64,000 bases of DNA from Candidatus Borrarchaeum weybense (GTDB taxonomy: Archaea > Asgardarchaeota > Sifarchaeia > Borrarchaeales > Borrarchaeaceae), in contig JAHQJS010000006.1 of the NCBI GenBank assembly GCA_019057385.1, forward strand, positions 517,038 to 581,037. Direction: 5' to 3'. Numbering within the stretch: position 1 is the stretch's first letter; each line of letters begins with the position of its first letter. Made by a program: the position numbers and the translations under genes. Shown piece by piece: positions 1 through 10,898 of the stretch. The notes below the pieces were generated by a model. The model searched no databases and was not told the origin of the DNA. It saw nothing but the letters and a program-made list of their open reading frames with translations.

Positions 1-3000
1 CAGTTGTTTTCTTGGTAGTTGTCGTTTCTTTATCTTTAGTTGATACGAAATTTTCGATTTTCTTTGTTGTCGTTTCTTTTGCTTTTCTTCCTTTTTTCTT
101 TTTTAGGGCGAGTTCTTCATCTTTTATCATTTCATCTATCATATCGTTGATAATTGGCTGAACAACAGTCATTATTTCAAGTTTTTCATCAATTATGTGT
201 TTAACAGTTTTTCTTATTTTTGTTATTGAAAATTCCTTCTTTATTGACTCCTTAGACACTTTTTCGAGTAGTAATCTGATATCTTCCTTTAGAATTGTCT
301 CGATTTTTGCCTTTTCGTTGCTTTTTTCAAACTTAGTTTTGATTTTCTGTTCATATTCTACACTCTTTGATGAGACGTCATCTACTAGGGTATCTTTTAC
401 ACTTGTATTGATATATTCTTTCTTAAGAGCAGATATTTTATTATAAACTGAATTTGGAAGTTTCTTTGCGATCGAATTTAAAATTTTCACATTTTTCTGC
501 TTAACTTGAATTAAAGAGTCATCGACAATTTCTACAACACTTTTTGCACAATCTTTCTGAGATATTTCTGCTACTTGTATGATTAGTTCATTCTTTATAC
601 GTTCTTCAGATTTTGTTGCGCATTCATTCAATTTTTCAGTTTCTATTTTGCCTTTCTTACTCTTTTTAATAGGAGTGATAAACTCGCTTTTAATCAATCT
701 TAATGAAGTAGATACAGCCTTTTGAATAGGCATATCAAACTTTTGAACAACTTCTTTTGTTAATTCTTCTTTTAACTTACCCAGTTTCAATTTATCTGTA
801 GTTATTTCAGTATTAATCATGTTCCTTATCACTTGATTGATGATTGAGTTTTCGTCTATCGAATTTTGCAGTTCTTCGATAAAATCAGCTCTACTTTTTT
901 CATTTATAATATTTTGAACATTTTCTTTGATTTGCACAATCAATGATTGTTCTAGATCCGCTACGATTTCTTTGCTGATGCCTCGCATGAATTTCTTTGT
1001 GAATTCTTTAGCAACCATTTTTGCAGCTTTTTCTTTTAAAGAACTAAGTATCTTATTTTGGAAGTGTTTTTTAACGAAATTGTTGATTTCAGCTCTAGCA
1101 GCATCTTTTAGCATTTTTGGAATGTCATTTTGCAGTTTTTCAGATATTGCAGTATCTTCAGATTTTATTTCCGCTTTGACACGATCCACTGAATTTTTAA
1201 TGGTTTCATCCTTGAGGAGTGTCAATTTTTCTATGAATGCCTCTTTGACTTCCTTTAAAATCGGTCTTTCAGTTTCTTTAAGAACATGCGATTTGAGATC
1301 GTTAAAAGACTTTTCTACGAATTTTTTACTGTTTTTAATCAGATTTTGTTTGAACTTTTCATTAACTTTCTCTACATAGATTTTAGAGGCATGAGTAATC
1401 TCCTCTTTAATAATCTCTCTTAGTATCTTTGTTGAAATCTGCCCCTTTCTTTCAACGCTAAGGGATGCATTTAATTTCCTTTCTATGTTGTTTAAAGATA
1501 TTCTTACACGTTCTAGTGAAATCTCTTTGGAATTTTGAAGAATATCAGGCTTAATTTCTGTAGCTATATTCGCAATTAGATTACCTTTGCCATTATTAAT
1601 GATTGTTTGAATAGTGTAGTTTACTATCTTATCGAGAATGTCTTCTACGTTGATATCTTCATCTAAAGTTTCTGGCAACTTTAGAATGAGACGAATCTGT
1701 TGAAGATCGATGTTTTGTTTAAGAGTGGTAAGTCTCTTTGTTGATAGTTGTGTAATTTGAGCCAGATCTTTATTCGGACATAAAAGAAACTCCTTGAGAT
1801 TGTTAATCTCTGCTTCCTTCAAAGGATCTATTAACTCAAGCGGTAATAGTAAATCAATTGGTGTTTCTGTAACTTCCTTAATGAGTTTTAAGTCTATTTG
1901 ACCTTTTAACTGTTGTATTTCCTCGTCAGTTTTCTTCAAGAGCGATGTTAAACGTTGGTTTGGCCAATAAATAAGCATTTTAATAGTTTTTATTCCATCT
2001 TTTTCTAGAGCTTTCCGATAATCCTTAGTCAGGTGAGGAACGATATGTATTGGGAGTGCCAAAATGTTCTTTGTTTCTTCAAGGACATTCCAGTCAATTT
2101 TTTCTTTGATAATAGCTTCTTCTTCAAGTGGAATCAATTCTTCATACGTTAGAACACCTAATCTGTTTATTCTTTTGATAATTGATTTTATTTCTTTTCT
2201 AGAGGCTGCCATTGTGGAAAGAGGAATGGCATGTTCTCTGATTTCTCGTATTTCTAACGGGTTCAAGAAGTCTTTTATTTGATCTATTTCTTGAATTGAA
2301 AGTTGTGTCAACTCTTGAATTGATAGTCCTGGTGTTTGAAGAAATTGTTTAATTGTAGTAATTTCTGCTTCGTGAAGCGATTCAATGACTTCTGGGAATG
2401 AAAATCTAAGTGCAGGAATGTAAGATAACGGGCAATTAAGTTTTTCCTCTATTATTGAGAAATTTAAATTGAGTTTTATAGAACTGATTGATTCTTTGCT
2501 AAAACCTGAAATTTCAGCTAAATCTTCAGCAGGCCAATAAAGGAAAGCTAATATGGATCTGACTCCCCGTTGAACTAAAGATGCAATTGTTTCTGATGAT
2601 TTTGAGTATAATTCGCCAATAAGTGAGACTGGAGAATTGAGCACAGCTTTAATATTTTGGAGAGTCTTCCATGTATCAGAAGGTAACTCATACATCTCTT
2701 GTGTAGCAATCACAACTTCCTCTAGGGTATCAATGTCTATTTCGCTGAGAATACGTCTAACAGAGGAATCTAGACGCGACAAAGAATCAATGGGAATGCC
2801 TTTTTTGATTCTTAGTTCCTTTTTAAACTGTATTATTCGTTCTGCATCTAAATTAGTCACTTGTGCTAGTTCCTCATTAGGCCAATAAAGAAATTGAAAG
2901 ATCGTAGAAATTCCTCTCTGAACCAATTTTCTTATTGCATGAACAGGAACATTTTCCATAATCATTACTGGAGATTCCAGTATTTCTTTAACCCTACTTA

Positions 3001-6000
3001 TTTTTTCCCAAGGAATGTGCGCCGTGAACTGTTCTTTAGTGAGAATGAAGCATTCATCAATTGTGAAAATTCCAGATTGTTCCAAGGCTTTTAGTTCCTT
3101 TTCATCAAATCCTATACTAAGAGGTATGGAAGTACCATACTTCATTTTTTCTTGCTGAATAGCTAAGGGATCTATCTGAATCTTTTTTCTCAACTGCACA
3201 ATCTCGTTGTCATTTACATTTGTTATTTCTTGTAAACTGCTTAATGGAGAAAGAATGAAGTGAATTATTGTCGTAATCCCATTTTTCAGTAATTTCTCTA
3301 CAATTTCAAGATGCTTTTTTAATGAAGGTAAAATTGTAATTGGAGCATTCAAAGTTTCTCTTATTTTGGAAATTAAATCAAGATCTGCACTATGATGTTC
3401 AAGCGTTTCATGTGGAGTGAAATATGCTTCTTCAATTGTATTAATACCCATTTTTTCGAGTTTCTTGAGGGTATTTGAATCTAGATCCAAAAAATTCAGG
3501 GGAGTTCCTTTTTGCTTATTTGAAAGAATTTCTTGCATATCTATTGAATCTTTTAGCGAATCTATTTCTTTTGAACTAATACCTAATTGTTCTAGTTCAT
3601 TTTTTGGCCAAATTAAAAAGTCAATGACCGAATTTATTCCAAATTGAGAAAGTAGAATCTTAGTATGAGGAATCACCCCTGGAAGTGTACCGATATGGGC
3701 GTCTAGGACATCATATATAGGCTTAATTTCTTTCCTTTTCGGATCATTAAGTACTTTAAGTAGCCTTGTTTTTGAGAAATAGAGATCTTCAATTGAAAAT
3801 ATATTGTGTGATCTAAATTCCTGCATTATTTCTTCACTAAAAAGCGCATCTTCAGATATTAAACTTTCAAAAGGCGTCCCGATATTCTTTTTTATTCGTT
3901 TAATCTTTGTAATTGTAAGTCCGTTTATTTTAGATAATTTCTGTACATCTGTAATAAGGAAATCATAGATAGTTCTAATACCTTCTTCTTCAAGGGCATT
4001 CTTGACATGAGGTTCTATCCACATCATTTCTGAGAGCGACTTTGGATGGGTACTATTAAGTTCCTGTACTACCTTTTCTTTAATGTATTGAATAATATTT
4101 GGAATTAAATCTTTGTCTCTTGCGAGATGGGAGTTTGGGTAAAGTAAAAAGTCAAGCTGTGTTAAGATTTTCCGTTTTGTAAACTTCTTATTGATACTTG
4201 ATGTATACCATTTAAATTGGCTAAGTTGTGGCATCCTTTCTTGAGAAATTTGAGCGATTAAATGTTTTTTAAAACTGTCAATGATTTTTAAAGCTATTCG
4301 ATCGATACTTTCGAGTTCATGGGTTGAGAATATGAGAAATTCAGAAACTGTACTAATCCCCATCTCTCTAAGTGAGTTTTCTATATAGTTATCCATCCAC
4401 TCAATTTCATGTATATCTATTTGATGGTCTTGGAAGATTTCCATTATCTTCTTTTTTTCGTTTTCAATCAAAATATGAATCAATTCAGTAACGAATGATA
4501 AATGTGAACTTGGTGTAATGATTAAATCAAGAATCGTGTGAATCTCCTGGCTTTTAAGCTTATTAAATAATTCTTGATCGATCCATGTGATCTCAGAAAG
4601 AGAAAATGAATAGTTCTTGTTTAGATTCTTAATGACATCCTGTTTTATGAAATTAATAAGTCTGATGTTTATTCCCGGAATTGAGGCAATAGTTTGATTT
4701 GGTGTCACTATAAAATCATAGATTGTCCTCATCCATTTCTTATTAAGATATACTTCAATTTCAGAGTCTACCCACTCTAACTGTGCGATACCAGGCGCAT
4801 CTGGGCTTTGTGAGAATATCTTTAGGTTATCACGTTTTACTTGTTCAACGCGATGTGGTGTAAATTTTTCTATTATCGTCAGTTCTTCAGTGGGTGTAGC
4901 TAAGAATTCAAATGCTGATTTGATTCCTATTTTTGATAATTCTTTTTTAATACCGGGATCAAGCCAGTAACCAACATGCGATATGGGTGAAGAGACTGGA
5001 TGTTTTCGTTCAATAATAAGTGGATACCCTGTCATTAACGCCTTTTCAATTTTCTTAGCTTCACTTGACAAATCAACAGGAAGAGTGGTCGGATCCTCTT
5101 GAGTGATTGCAAATAGATTTTGAAGAGTTATACTTGCCCATTTTTCAAATTGAGATGATCTTTTTCTCTCTCGGCGAGCACGCTCAATTCTTGAAAGAAA
5201 GATCCTTACTTGTCTTCCGAGGGCCTGAAGTGCCTTGGTGATTTCATCCCTAATTTCATCTACATCAGCAATATATTCTTTTGAAGTCTCAGGAAATGGA
5301 ATCTTAGTAGAAACAAGCGATACTGCAATGGCCAGAGGATTGTTATCAATATTTATTTTGTACGTTTTCCACTCGACTTCTTTATGAACTACTTTGGAAA
5401 TTACGTCATTCCCTGCACCAAAAAGTAATGGAATTCGATTTGCATATCGATAAATCGTCACACCACTCTTGAGATTGCCTCCGTAAGCAAGGGCAGCTTC
5501 AACAATAAAGGGATGTCCTGCATATGCTGATGCTGGCCGAGTAACTGCAGCAACGAATTCAGGATTGACTCTTTCCTTAAGTCCCTTTTCCAGATTTTCT
5601 GCTGTAAGTGGTGAGAGAGCTACCCCTTCAGGGCTTAAGAAAGTAAATTTTCTTTCAGTTTTTTCTTTTTCTTTTTTAATCTTTTTTTCATCAGGCTTTG
5701 ACTGCAAAAATCCGTCATGAATTATCCTTCGGATCTCTTCACTTGTTAGGTCTCTTGGGTTTTTATTAGGATCGACATTAACTAGTGAAAGAAATTGTTC
5801 TGCCTTTTTTTTACTAACACGTTGGAAATGACGCATCAAAAATTCAATCATATTAGTTGTACCTGTAATATGCGTCGCTGCAATTTCACGTTTTAGTTGA
5901 GTTATATCACATCCCCATGGATGTATCTTTGTGAGTTTTGGATAGGGCGGCATTTCATCAATAACACATTCATAAACGATTGGCTCTTCCTGATCTGGAG

Positions 6001-6766
6001 TTTGAATTTCAAAGCCAGCATAGGGGGTAATAATTGCCAATTCATGAAAATATTCTAGAACCCATTTTTTAGCAAGACGCCAGGAGCCAGTAAACGTGAC
6101 CGTTACTTCAGTTCCTGGTTCACTTAATGCTTCAGGATCTGTTACATCAAGCTTATTTCCTGTGCCTCCTACGATAATTGGTTCATTTTTAGCAAGGTCT
6201 ATCAGGATCTTGAATTTTGAGGTAAATTTTTGAGAAAAATGCCTGCTTTTTACTCTTATGGGAAGATCAACGGTTGCCATGGCATTTAATAAAACCATCT
6301 TTACGCCTAGTCCAAACCTACCCCTTGCCTGTCTTGCACCATAATTAGACCCAGTCAAGACTCGACCAAATAAAGTGGGTATATCGTTAAAAGGCACGCC
6401 AATACCATTGTCTTTTACTGTAAGTTCTAAAAAGTCGAGATGACTCTCAAGGCCCCGAAGTTTGTCTACTTTCAGCAATTCTGCTACTTGATGGCTCTCA
6501 AGAATTTTTAAATTAACGTAAATATTGGGTCGTCTTTTAGCCCATGTTACTAGTTCCTCAGGGATTGCTTTTTCCTGTTTTTTTAATGTTTCGAGCTCTT
6601 TCTCAGCCCGTGCAACTGCTTTTTCAGCAGCATCCAGACCATTTTCAACGAGCTCACGGACTGAAGTAAAAACGCACTTCATGCTGTTGTCGAAACCGGC
6701 GATTGCTTTGTTATCATGGAAGAAATCTGCCGCACTTCTTATTTGAACTTCATCTAATAAGGCCAT
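1..6766 (-). CDS. Giant Top6B-like ATPase fused to hairpin-repeat array and coiled coil (3' end beyond window)
   Basis: The minus-strand frame is open from an ATG at 6766 (AGAGG ribosome site just upstream) to base 1, at least 2255 codons with no stop, so the C-terminus is missing. Residues 1 to about 570 are a full topoisomerase VI B module: Bergerat ATPase with E38 and N42 in RELVENGLDA, DNGIGVP and GRFGLGVKM boxes, an H2TH-like stretch, then a transducer with GHPFIVEAALAYGG. From about 592 to 1705 there are roughly 18 degenerate repeats of 55-65 residues, typically GI-TI--FL--P---L then IK, resembling helix-hairpin-helix modules. The rest is charged, coiled-coil-like helix. It lies 25 bp after the HEAT gene in the topoisomerase VI operon. 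Canonical Top6B is about 530-600 residues. Family assignment of the N-terminus is firm; the HhH label and role are inference. Confidence 0.88.
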   Translation of the reverse strand, partial: MALLDEVQIRSAADFFHDNKAIAGFDNSMKCVFTSVRELVENGLDAAEKAVARAEKELETLKKQEKAIPEELVTWAKRRPNIYVNLKILESHQVAELLKVDKLRGLESHLDFLELTVKDNGIGVPFNDIPTLFGRVLTGSNYGARQARGRFGLGVKMVLLNAMATVDLPIRVKSRHFSQKFTSKFKILIDLAKNEPIIVGGTGNKLDVTDPEALSEPGTEVTVTFTGSWRLAKKWVLEYFHELAIITPYAGFEIQTPDQEEPIVYECVIDEMPPYPKLTKIHPWGCDITQLKREIAATHITGTTNMIEFLMRHFQRVSKKKAEQFLSLVNVDPNKNPRDLTSEEIRRIIHDGFLQSKPDEKKIKKEKEKTERKFTFLSPEGVALSPLTAENLEKGLKERVNPEFVAAVTRPASAYAGHPFIVEAALAYGGNLKSGVTIYRYANRIPLLFGAGNDVISKVVHKEVEWKTYKINIDNNPLAIAVSLVSTKIPFPETSKEYIADVDEIRDEITKALQALGRQVRIFLSRIERARRERKRSSQFEKWASITLQNLFAITQEDPTTLPVDLSSEAKKIEKALMTGYPLIIERKHPVSSPISHVGYWLDPGIKKELSKIGIKSAFEFLATPTEELTIIEKFTPHRVEQVKRDNLKIFSQSPDAPGIAQLEWVDSEIEVYLNKKWMRTIYDFIVTPNQTIASIPGINIRLINFIKQDVIKNLNKNYSFSLSEITWIDQELFNKLKSQEIHTILDLIITPSSHLSFVTELIHILIENEKKKIMEIFQDHQIDIHEIEWMDNYIENSLREMGISTVSEFLIFSTHELESIDRIALKIIDSFKKHLIAQISQERMPQLSQFKWYTSSINKKFTKRKILTQLDFLLYPNSHLARDKDLIPNIIQYIKEKVVQELNSTHPKSLSEMMWIEPHVKNALEEEGIRTIYDFLITDVQKLSKINGLTITKIKRIKKNIGTPFESLISEDALFSEEIMQEFRSHNIFSIEDLYFSKTRLLKVLNDPKRKEIKPIYDVLDAHIGTLPGVIPHTKILLSQFGINSVIDFLIWPKNELEQLGISSKEIDSLKDSIDMQEILSNKQKGTPLNFLDLDSNTLKKLEKMGINTIEEAYFTPHETLEHHSADLDLISKIRETLNAPITILPSLKKHLEIVEKLLKNGITTIIHFILSPLSSLQEITNVNDNEIVQLRKKIQIDPLAIQQEKMKYGTSIPLSIGFDEKELKALEQSGIFTIDECFILTKEQFTAHIPWEKISRVKEILESPVMIMENVPVHAIRKLVQRGISTIFQFLYWPNEELAQVTNLDAERIIQFKKELRIKKGIPIDSLSRLDSSVRRILSEIDIDTLEEVVIATQEMYELPSDTWKTLQNIKAVLNSPVSLIGELYSKSSETIASLVQRGVRSILAFLYWPAEDLAEISGFSKESISSIKLNLNFSIIEEKLNCPLSYIPALRFSFPEVIESLHEAEITTIKQFLQTPGLSIQELTQLSIQEIDQIKDFLNPLEIREIREHAIPLSTMAASRKEIKSIIKRINRLGVLTYEELIPLEEEAIIKEKIDWNVLEETKNILALPIHIVPHLTKDYRKALEKDGIKTIKMLIYWPNQRLTSLLKKTDEEIQQLKGQIDLKLIKEVTETPIDLLLPLELIDPLKEAEINNLKEFLLCPNKDLAQITQLSTKRLTTLKQNIDLQQIRLILKLPETLDEDINVEDILDKIVNYTIQTIINNGKGNLIANIATEIKPDILQNSKEISLERVRISLNNIERKLNASLSVERKGQISTKILREIIKEEITHASKIYVEKVNEKFKQNLIKNSKKFVEKSFNDLKSHVLKETERPILKEVKEAFIEKLTLLKDETIKNSVDRVKAEIKSEDTAISEKLQNDIPKMLKDAARAEINNFVKKHFQNKILSSLKEKAAKMVAKEFTKKFMRGISKEIVADLEQSLIVQIKENVQNIINEKSRADFIEELQNSIDENSIINQVIRNMINTEITTDKLKLGKLKEELTKEVVQKFDMPIQKAVSTSLRLIKSEFITPIKKSKKGKIETEKLNECATKSEERIKNELIIQVAEISQKDCAKSVVEIVDDSLIQVKQKNVKILNSIAKKLPNSVYNKISALKKEYINTSVKDTLVDDVSSKSVEYEQKIKTKFEKSNEKAKIETILKEDIRLLLEKVSKESIKKEFSITKIRKTVKHIIDEKLEIMTVVQPIINDMIDEMIKDEELALKKKKGRKAKETTTKKIENFVSTKDKETTTTKKTT

Positions 6767-6791
6767 TGTATTTCCTCTTTAATTAACACGT

Positions 6792-9698
6792 TTAATCAAT
6801 TTCTTCCTTATTATTATCAACTTTTTTCCTTTTTGCTCGTTCTCTTAAACGTTTGATTCGAAAAGCGAAATCTCTGAATTCTTTTTCTCCTTCAAGAATC
6901 TTATGCATGGTCGAAAACTCTTTTCCACGAGAAATCGAAAGAAGTACTTTAGCTATTTCTTTTTCTCCAATTTTTAAAAGAGCAATTTTCGCATTTTCAG
7001 CGATTTCTTTGGGTTCGTTAAGAGCATGTAAAAGAGGTATTATTGATTTAGGTGTCATTTCAGACAATAAGGTTATAAGAATACGTTTTAAATTCGTTGA
7101 ATCCCCTTCAAATGCATTAATTAATGAAGGTATACTGTCTTCACCCATTTTATAGAGAATTTTCATCATATTTTCTTTTATTTCTTTGCTTTTCTCTTGC
7201 TCTAGAGAGGAGATAAGTGGCTGTATAGCATCATCACCTATATTATACAGAATGCGCATTGCATTTAGTTTGATGGTTTCATTTTTATTTCCAAGCGCTT
7301 TGATTAAAGGTCCACTTGCATTTGAATCAAAAGAAGTCAATATTTTCATGACATTTTCAATAAATTTTTTATCTGGATGGTCTAATGACTTGATCAAAGG
7401 TCTAATTGCAGGTGTGCCAATCTGCGATAAGATGTCCTTAATATGCTCAAATAGGGTCTCATCACTTTCTTCTAGTTGTTCTATAAGTGGTTTGATCGTG
7501 TCTTTGCCCAGTTTCACTAAGGTCATTTTGACATTTTTTGCGGAATCAGTATCTTCCACTTCTTTAAGCGTCTCAATAAGAGGAATGATTGTGGGATTAC
7601 CAATTTTATCTAACGCATAAGATGACCAAAGTGCAATATTTTCGTCTGAATCCTTCACACCTTCAAGTAAAGCATCTATAGTATCCTGATCACATTTCTT
7701 TCCCAGTCCTATGACACTCATCCAACGAACATGTTTTTCGTAAGATGGATTTTTTATTCTATCCGCAAAGAAATTCAGGACTTTTTCGTTAATATGATTT
7801 CTTAAGCTCCATGCAGTTATCCAACGAATACGAGGGTTTATATCTTCTGCCATATTGAGTAGATATTGGGTTATTTTTGCATCTTCAAATTTACCTAGAA
7901 GTAAAATCAAATTTTCTCGCAGGTAGTTTAGTTCGGGAAATACATCATTAAGGAATAAAAAGAATTCTTCTTCTTCTTGAATATTAAAAATATCCATTAG
8001 TTTGTAAATTAATTGCTCATAAGTTAATTTACCCATTTCATATTGCTGACATGATTCCTCTAAAGTATCAAATAATTCAAACTCAGGGTACCTCTCCATA
8101 ATCAGTTGCTTTTTTGAATCTGTAAGTGTAATTCTTGGCTTAGGCGGGTCTTGAAGTATTTTAATTAACTTTTCAATAATCACATCCTTATCTAAAAACA
8201 TACCATCAAAATGATAAATGACGTCTTCCTCAGGTAAGTTAAGTACAGTTCCAATCTCTTTAAGTAGCCCCTCGCTTGAGATGCTTCCTGTTTTGTATTG
8301 TTTGAGAATATCTTCAATCGATGGAAATTGCTTGAACTCAGGGAAAATCTTTAAGATAATTTCTTTTTTTTCTTCGACTGAACGGAATTTATCTATTCTT
8401 AATCGAGACACAACGTCTCTCGCATCAGCTCGTATCTGCCATGAGGGCGAATCTAAAAGGCCAATAAGTGGATCTAAAACAATTGGCTCACCGATTTCTC
8501 CCAAAGCTTTGATAGCGCATCTTTGAACATCTATATCATCACTATAATGAAGAAATGGAAGTAATGTATTAATTGATTGACTTACAATCTGAGCATTAAC
8601 TTTAGCGTCCGTTTTTATTTCTGATGGGGCTTCTAGATCATTTAAAAAGACTTGCGTATCCTTTGAAGAACTTATTTCTCCTAATAAGTTAATAGATTCT
8701 ATAAGCTTATCGCTTTTCATTGAAGTCTTTTCACTCTTTTGCAGACTCTCGACCAATGGTTTAATGCCAATTTGACCCATTTGTCGAATGATGTTTTTTG
8801 CGAGAGTTGAAACATCCTTATCCTTATCTTTGACAACATTTAGTAAAAGGGGTGTACTGGCTTCACCTATATGAAGAAGGAGTTTCTCTACATTCCGCCT
8901 GATTATCGGATCAGGTTCTTTCAATCCTTTGATAAGTGTTTTAACACCAGTCTCTCCTATTTCTAGTATAATCTTCTCAATTTCTTCCGCGGTTACATTA
9001 GAAAGACTAGGTTCTTTCAGGACATTCATTAAAGGGCGTACTACCGGTTCTCCGATGTTGATTAAAATTTCTCTAACATCTTGCTTTGTTTTTTGTTTTG
9101 CTATTAGTAGGAGTTCTAATAAAGGATCTACTGCTGGTTTGCCAATTAGAGTCAAGATTTCTTTCGAAGTGTTTCTGATTTCCACACTAGGGTCATCTAA
9201 TGCTTGTATTAGTGATGTGACCCCTGGTTTGCCAATTTGGGTCAAGATTTCTTTAGAAATATTCCTGATTTCTACATTTGGATCTTCTAATGCTCGTATT
9301 AATGAAGGAACTGAAGTCTTTCCTAATTGAATCAAAATGCTTTTTGAAGAATTCCTAATTTCTTCGCTTGGATCATCTAATGCATGTATAAGAGGAATAA
9401 CTGAAGGTTTTCCTATTTCCAATAAAATATCTACAACATTAACATAGATTTGATCATGTGATGTGTTCAAGACTTGAATATAAGTATCAACTGCAAATTG
9501 CCCACGTCTTATGAGGAGTTTTTTAATCCGTGTCACAATTTTTTCATCTTTGTTTTTTAACTCATCAATGAGCCGTTCAATAGTTGAGATATCTTCTTCT
9601 AAGAGTTTCTGTTCAATATCATTAAATGACAAAGCCTTAGGAGATGATTGTTTTTTTTCCGACTTCATTTCATCATTTGACAATTTAAAATCACACAA
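6792..9698 (-). CDS. HEAT-repeat protein (968 aa) in the topoisomerase VI operon
   Basis: Tandem HEAT/PBS-lyase-type repeats fill roughly residues 60-440 and 620-930, with units such as IGKPGVTSLIQALDDPSVEI that are close copies of each other. A central part (about 440-620) is less repetitive and includes two similar FPEF-led segments. No enzymatic motif is visible, so it is probably a scaffold. The outermost start is TTG at 9698; an ATG ten codons in (9668) is an alternative and neither has a strong ribosome site. It sits between top6A (gap about 36 bp) and the giant Top6B-like gene (gap 25 bp). The context suggests a role in DNA topology or chromosome organisation, as for HEAT subunits of condensin-like complexes, but that is inference. 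Confidence 0.8.
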   Translation of the reverse strand: MCDFKLSNDEMKSEKKQSSPKALSFNDIEQKLLEEDISTIERLIDELKNKDEKIVTRIKKLLIRRGQFAVDTYIQVLNTSHDQIYVNVVDILLEIGKPSVIPLIHALDDPSEEIRNSSKSILIQLGKTSVPSLIRALEDPNVEIRNISKEILTQIGKPGVTSLIQALDDPSVEIRNTSKEILTLIGKPAVDPLLELLLIAKQKTKQDVREILINIGEPVVRPLMNVLKEPSLSNVTAEEIEKIILEIGETGVKTLIKGLKEPDPIIRRNVEKLLLHIGEASTPLLLNVVKDKDKDVSTLAKNIIRQMGQIGIKPLVESLQKSEKTSMKSDKLIESINLLGEISSSKDTQVFLNDLEAPSEIKTDAKVNAQIVSQSINTLLPFLHYSDDIDVQRCAIKALGEIGEPIVLDPLIGLLDSPSWQIRADARDVVSRLRIDKFRSVEEKKEIILKIFPEFKQFPSIEDILKQYKTGSISSEGLLKEIGTVLNLPEEDVIYHFDGMFLDKDVIIEKLIKILQDPPKPRITLTDSKKQLIMERYPEFELFDTLEESCQQYEMGKLTYEQLIYKLMDIFNIQEEEEFFLFLNDVFPELNYLRENLILLLGKFEDAKITQYLLNMAEDINPRIRWITAWSLRNHINEKVLNFFADRIKNPSYEKHVRWMSVIGLGKKCDQDTIDALLEGVKDSDENIALWSSYALDKIGNPTIIPLIETLKEVEDTDSAKNVKMTLVKLGKDTIKPLIEQLEESDETLFEHIKDILSQIGTPAIRPLIKSLDHPDKKFIENVMKILTSFDSNASGPLIKALGNKNETIKLNAMRILYNIGDDAIQPLISSLEQEKSKEIKENMMKILYKMGEDSIPSLINAFEGDSTNLKRILITLLSEMTPKSIIPLLHALNEPKEIAENAKIALLKIGEKEIAKVLLSISRGKEFSTMHKILEGEKEFRDFAFRIKRLRERAKRKKVDNNKEEID

Positions 9699-9734
9699 AT
9701 CTTTTTTTGTTTAATTTAATTAGAGTAACGCATT

Positions 9735-10898
9735 TTATATCCAATCTGCACTTTCAAGTTTTTGAGGTAGATATTGTTCAGTCATATATTCGAAACCTTT
9801 TGAGGCGAGAGCTTGAATTTCGGCTTTCACACCACTTTTCAACATTGTTTTCAGTTGTTCTGACCATTTTGGTTTATTTTGTAGCCAGGTTTCTTCCAAA
9901 AGTTCTTTTCCTTTTTTCTTGTCAGCGTCCGTTAGAGGAATATAAACCTCTTTCGGTATTTTGTAATTTTCCATATCCTCTGGACGTAAACCTAGCCAGT
10001 ACATATTTTCTGTGACAAGCCAAGGGGTTTCATAACCCAATGCTTTACTCCCAAAGGTATAACTGCGTAAAATCTCAAGTCCGTAAGGATCTGCATCCAT
10101 AATAGCAAATACAGGAATTCCTGTTTCATTTACGATCTTTCGAAGCATCATTCGTGTAGCAATGTCTGGTTGCCCAATGCCAGTTATGAGTATGCATGGA
10201 TATCTCTCATAGATTTTTGCTTCTGAAAGACTCATAAAGGCCGCGTCTTTCTCTACGAGAAGCACAAATTCAGCATCAGTATCGATATTTTCTATTTGAT
10301 CCTGAAATGGTGTGATAGCTTTTCCGCCTGTTCCCATTTTAGAACAATCGATAAGATCACCACTTTCAACAAAACTAATTCTACCAATAATTTTCCCTTT
10401 GGCAGATGCAACAATATTAGTAGCATTTCTAATAGTTCTCAAGGTGACTGCAAGATCTTCTATCGCACGATCGCTGACAGTTTGATCTTCGAAAAGATTT
10501 ACATCGGTATAAAAGAGTTCACGTTTAGTAGAATGACGTCCTAAAGTGAGAAGTTCATGAATTCCATCAGCTACACGAATCAAAACAGCTAATTGCCTAA
10601 CACTTGCTGGTGTTAGCGATCGAGTTACCATATTATGACCAAGAAAAATATGTCCTGTCTCTTCATCAACAATTGTATTCTGTGCACTTCTAATTGGGAC
10701 TGATACACGAGGTTTTTCATCAAAGTCAAGTAAACTTAATAGATTTAATGCAATATCCTCGATACTCTGTTTTGTTTCTTCTAGTGAAAGTTCTTGGATT
10801 TTCAATGCATCTTTTGGTGCCTTTATCATTTCTTTTTCTACTTGTTTTAATTGCTTTATTCCTTCAATTAACTTCAAGTTTTCATCTGAATGGCTCAT
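9735..10898 (-). CDS. top6A: DNA topoisomerase VI subunit A
   Basis: This is the DNA-cleaving subunit of type IIB topoisomerase VI and a homologue of Spo11. The 387 residues match the family length. The winged-helix 5Y-CAP domain carries the catalytic tyrosine Y130 in TKRELFY. The Toprim domain has its glutamate in FVLLVEKDAAF and the acidic pair in IMDADPYGLEIL, so all catalytic residues are present. The start ATG overlaps the top6B stop by four bases (ATGA), showing translational coupling. It is the only A subunit in the window while two B-type ATPases are present, so it could in principle pair with either. Confidence 0.96.
   Translation of the reverse strand: MSHSDENLKLIEGIKQLKQVEKEMIKAPKDALKIQELSLEETKQSIEDIALNLLSLLDFDEKPRVSVPIRSAQNTIVDEETGHIFLGHNMVTRSLTPASVRQLAVLIRVADGIHELLTLGRHSTKRELFYTDVNLFEDQTVSDRAIEDLAVTLRTIRNATNIVASAKGKIIGRISFVESGDLIDCSKMGTGGKAITPFQDQIENIDTDAEFVLLVEKDAAFMSLSEAKIYERYPCILITGIGQPDIATRMMLRKIVNETGIPVFAIMDADPYGLEILRSYTFGSKALGYETPWLVTENMYWLGLRPEDMENYKIPKEVYIPLTDADKKKGKELLEETWLQNKPKWSEQLKTMLKSGVKAEIQALASKGFEYMTEQYLPQKLESADWI

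Noticed and set aside
1..6766. Plus-strand frames between 195 and 3647
   Set aside because: All are antisense shadows of the giant minus-strand gene and have serine/phenylalanine-rich nonsense composition.
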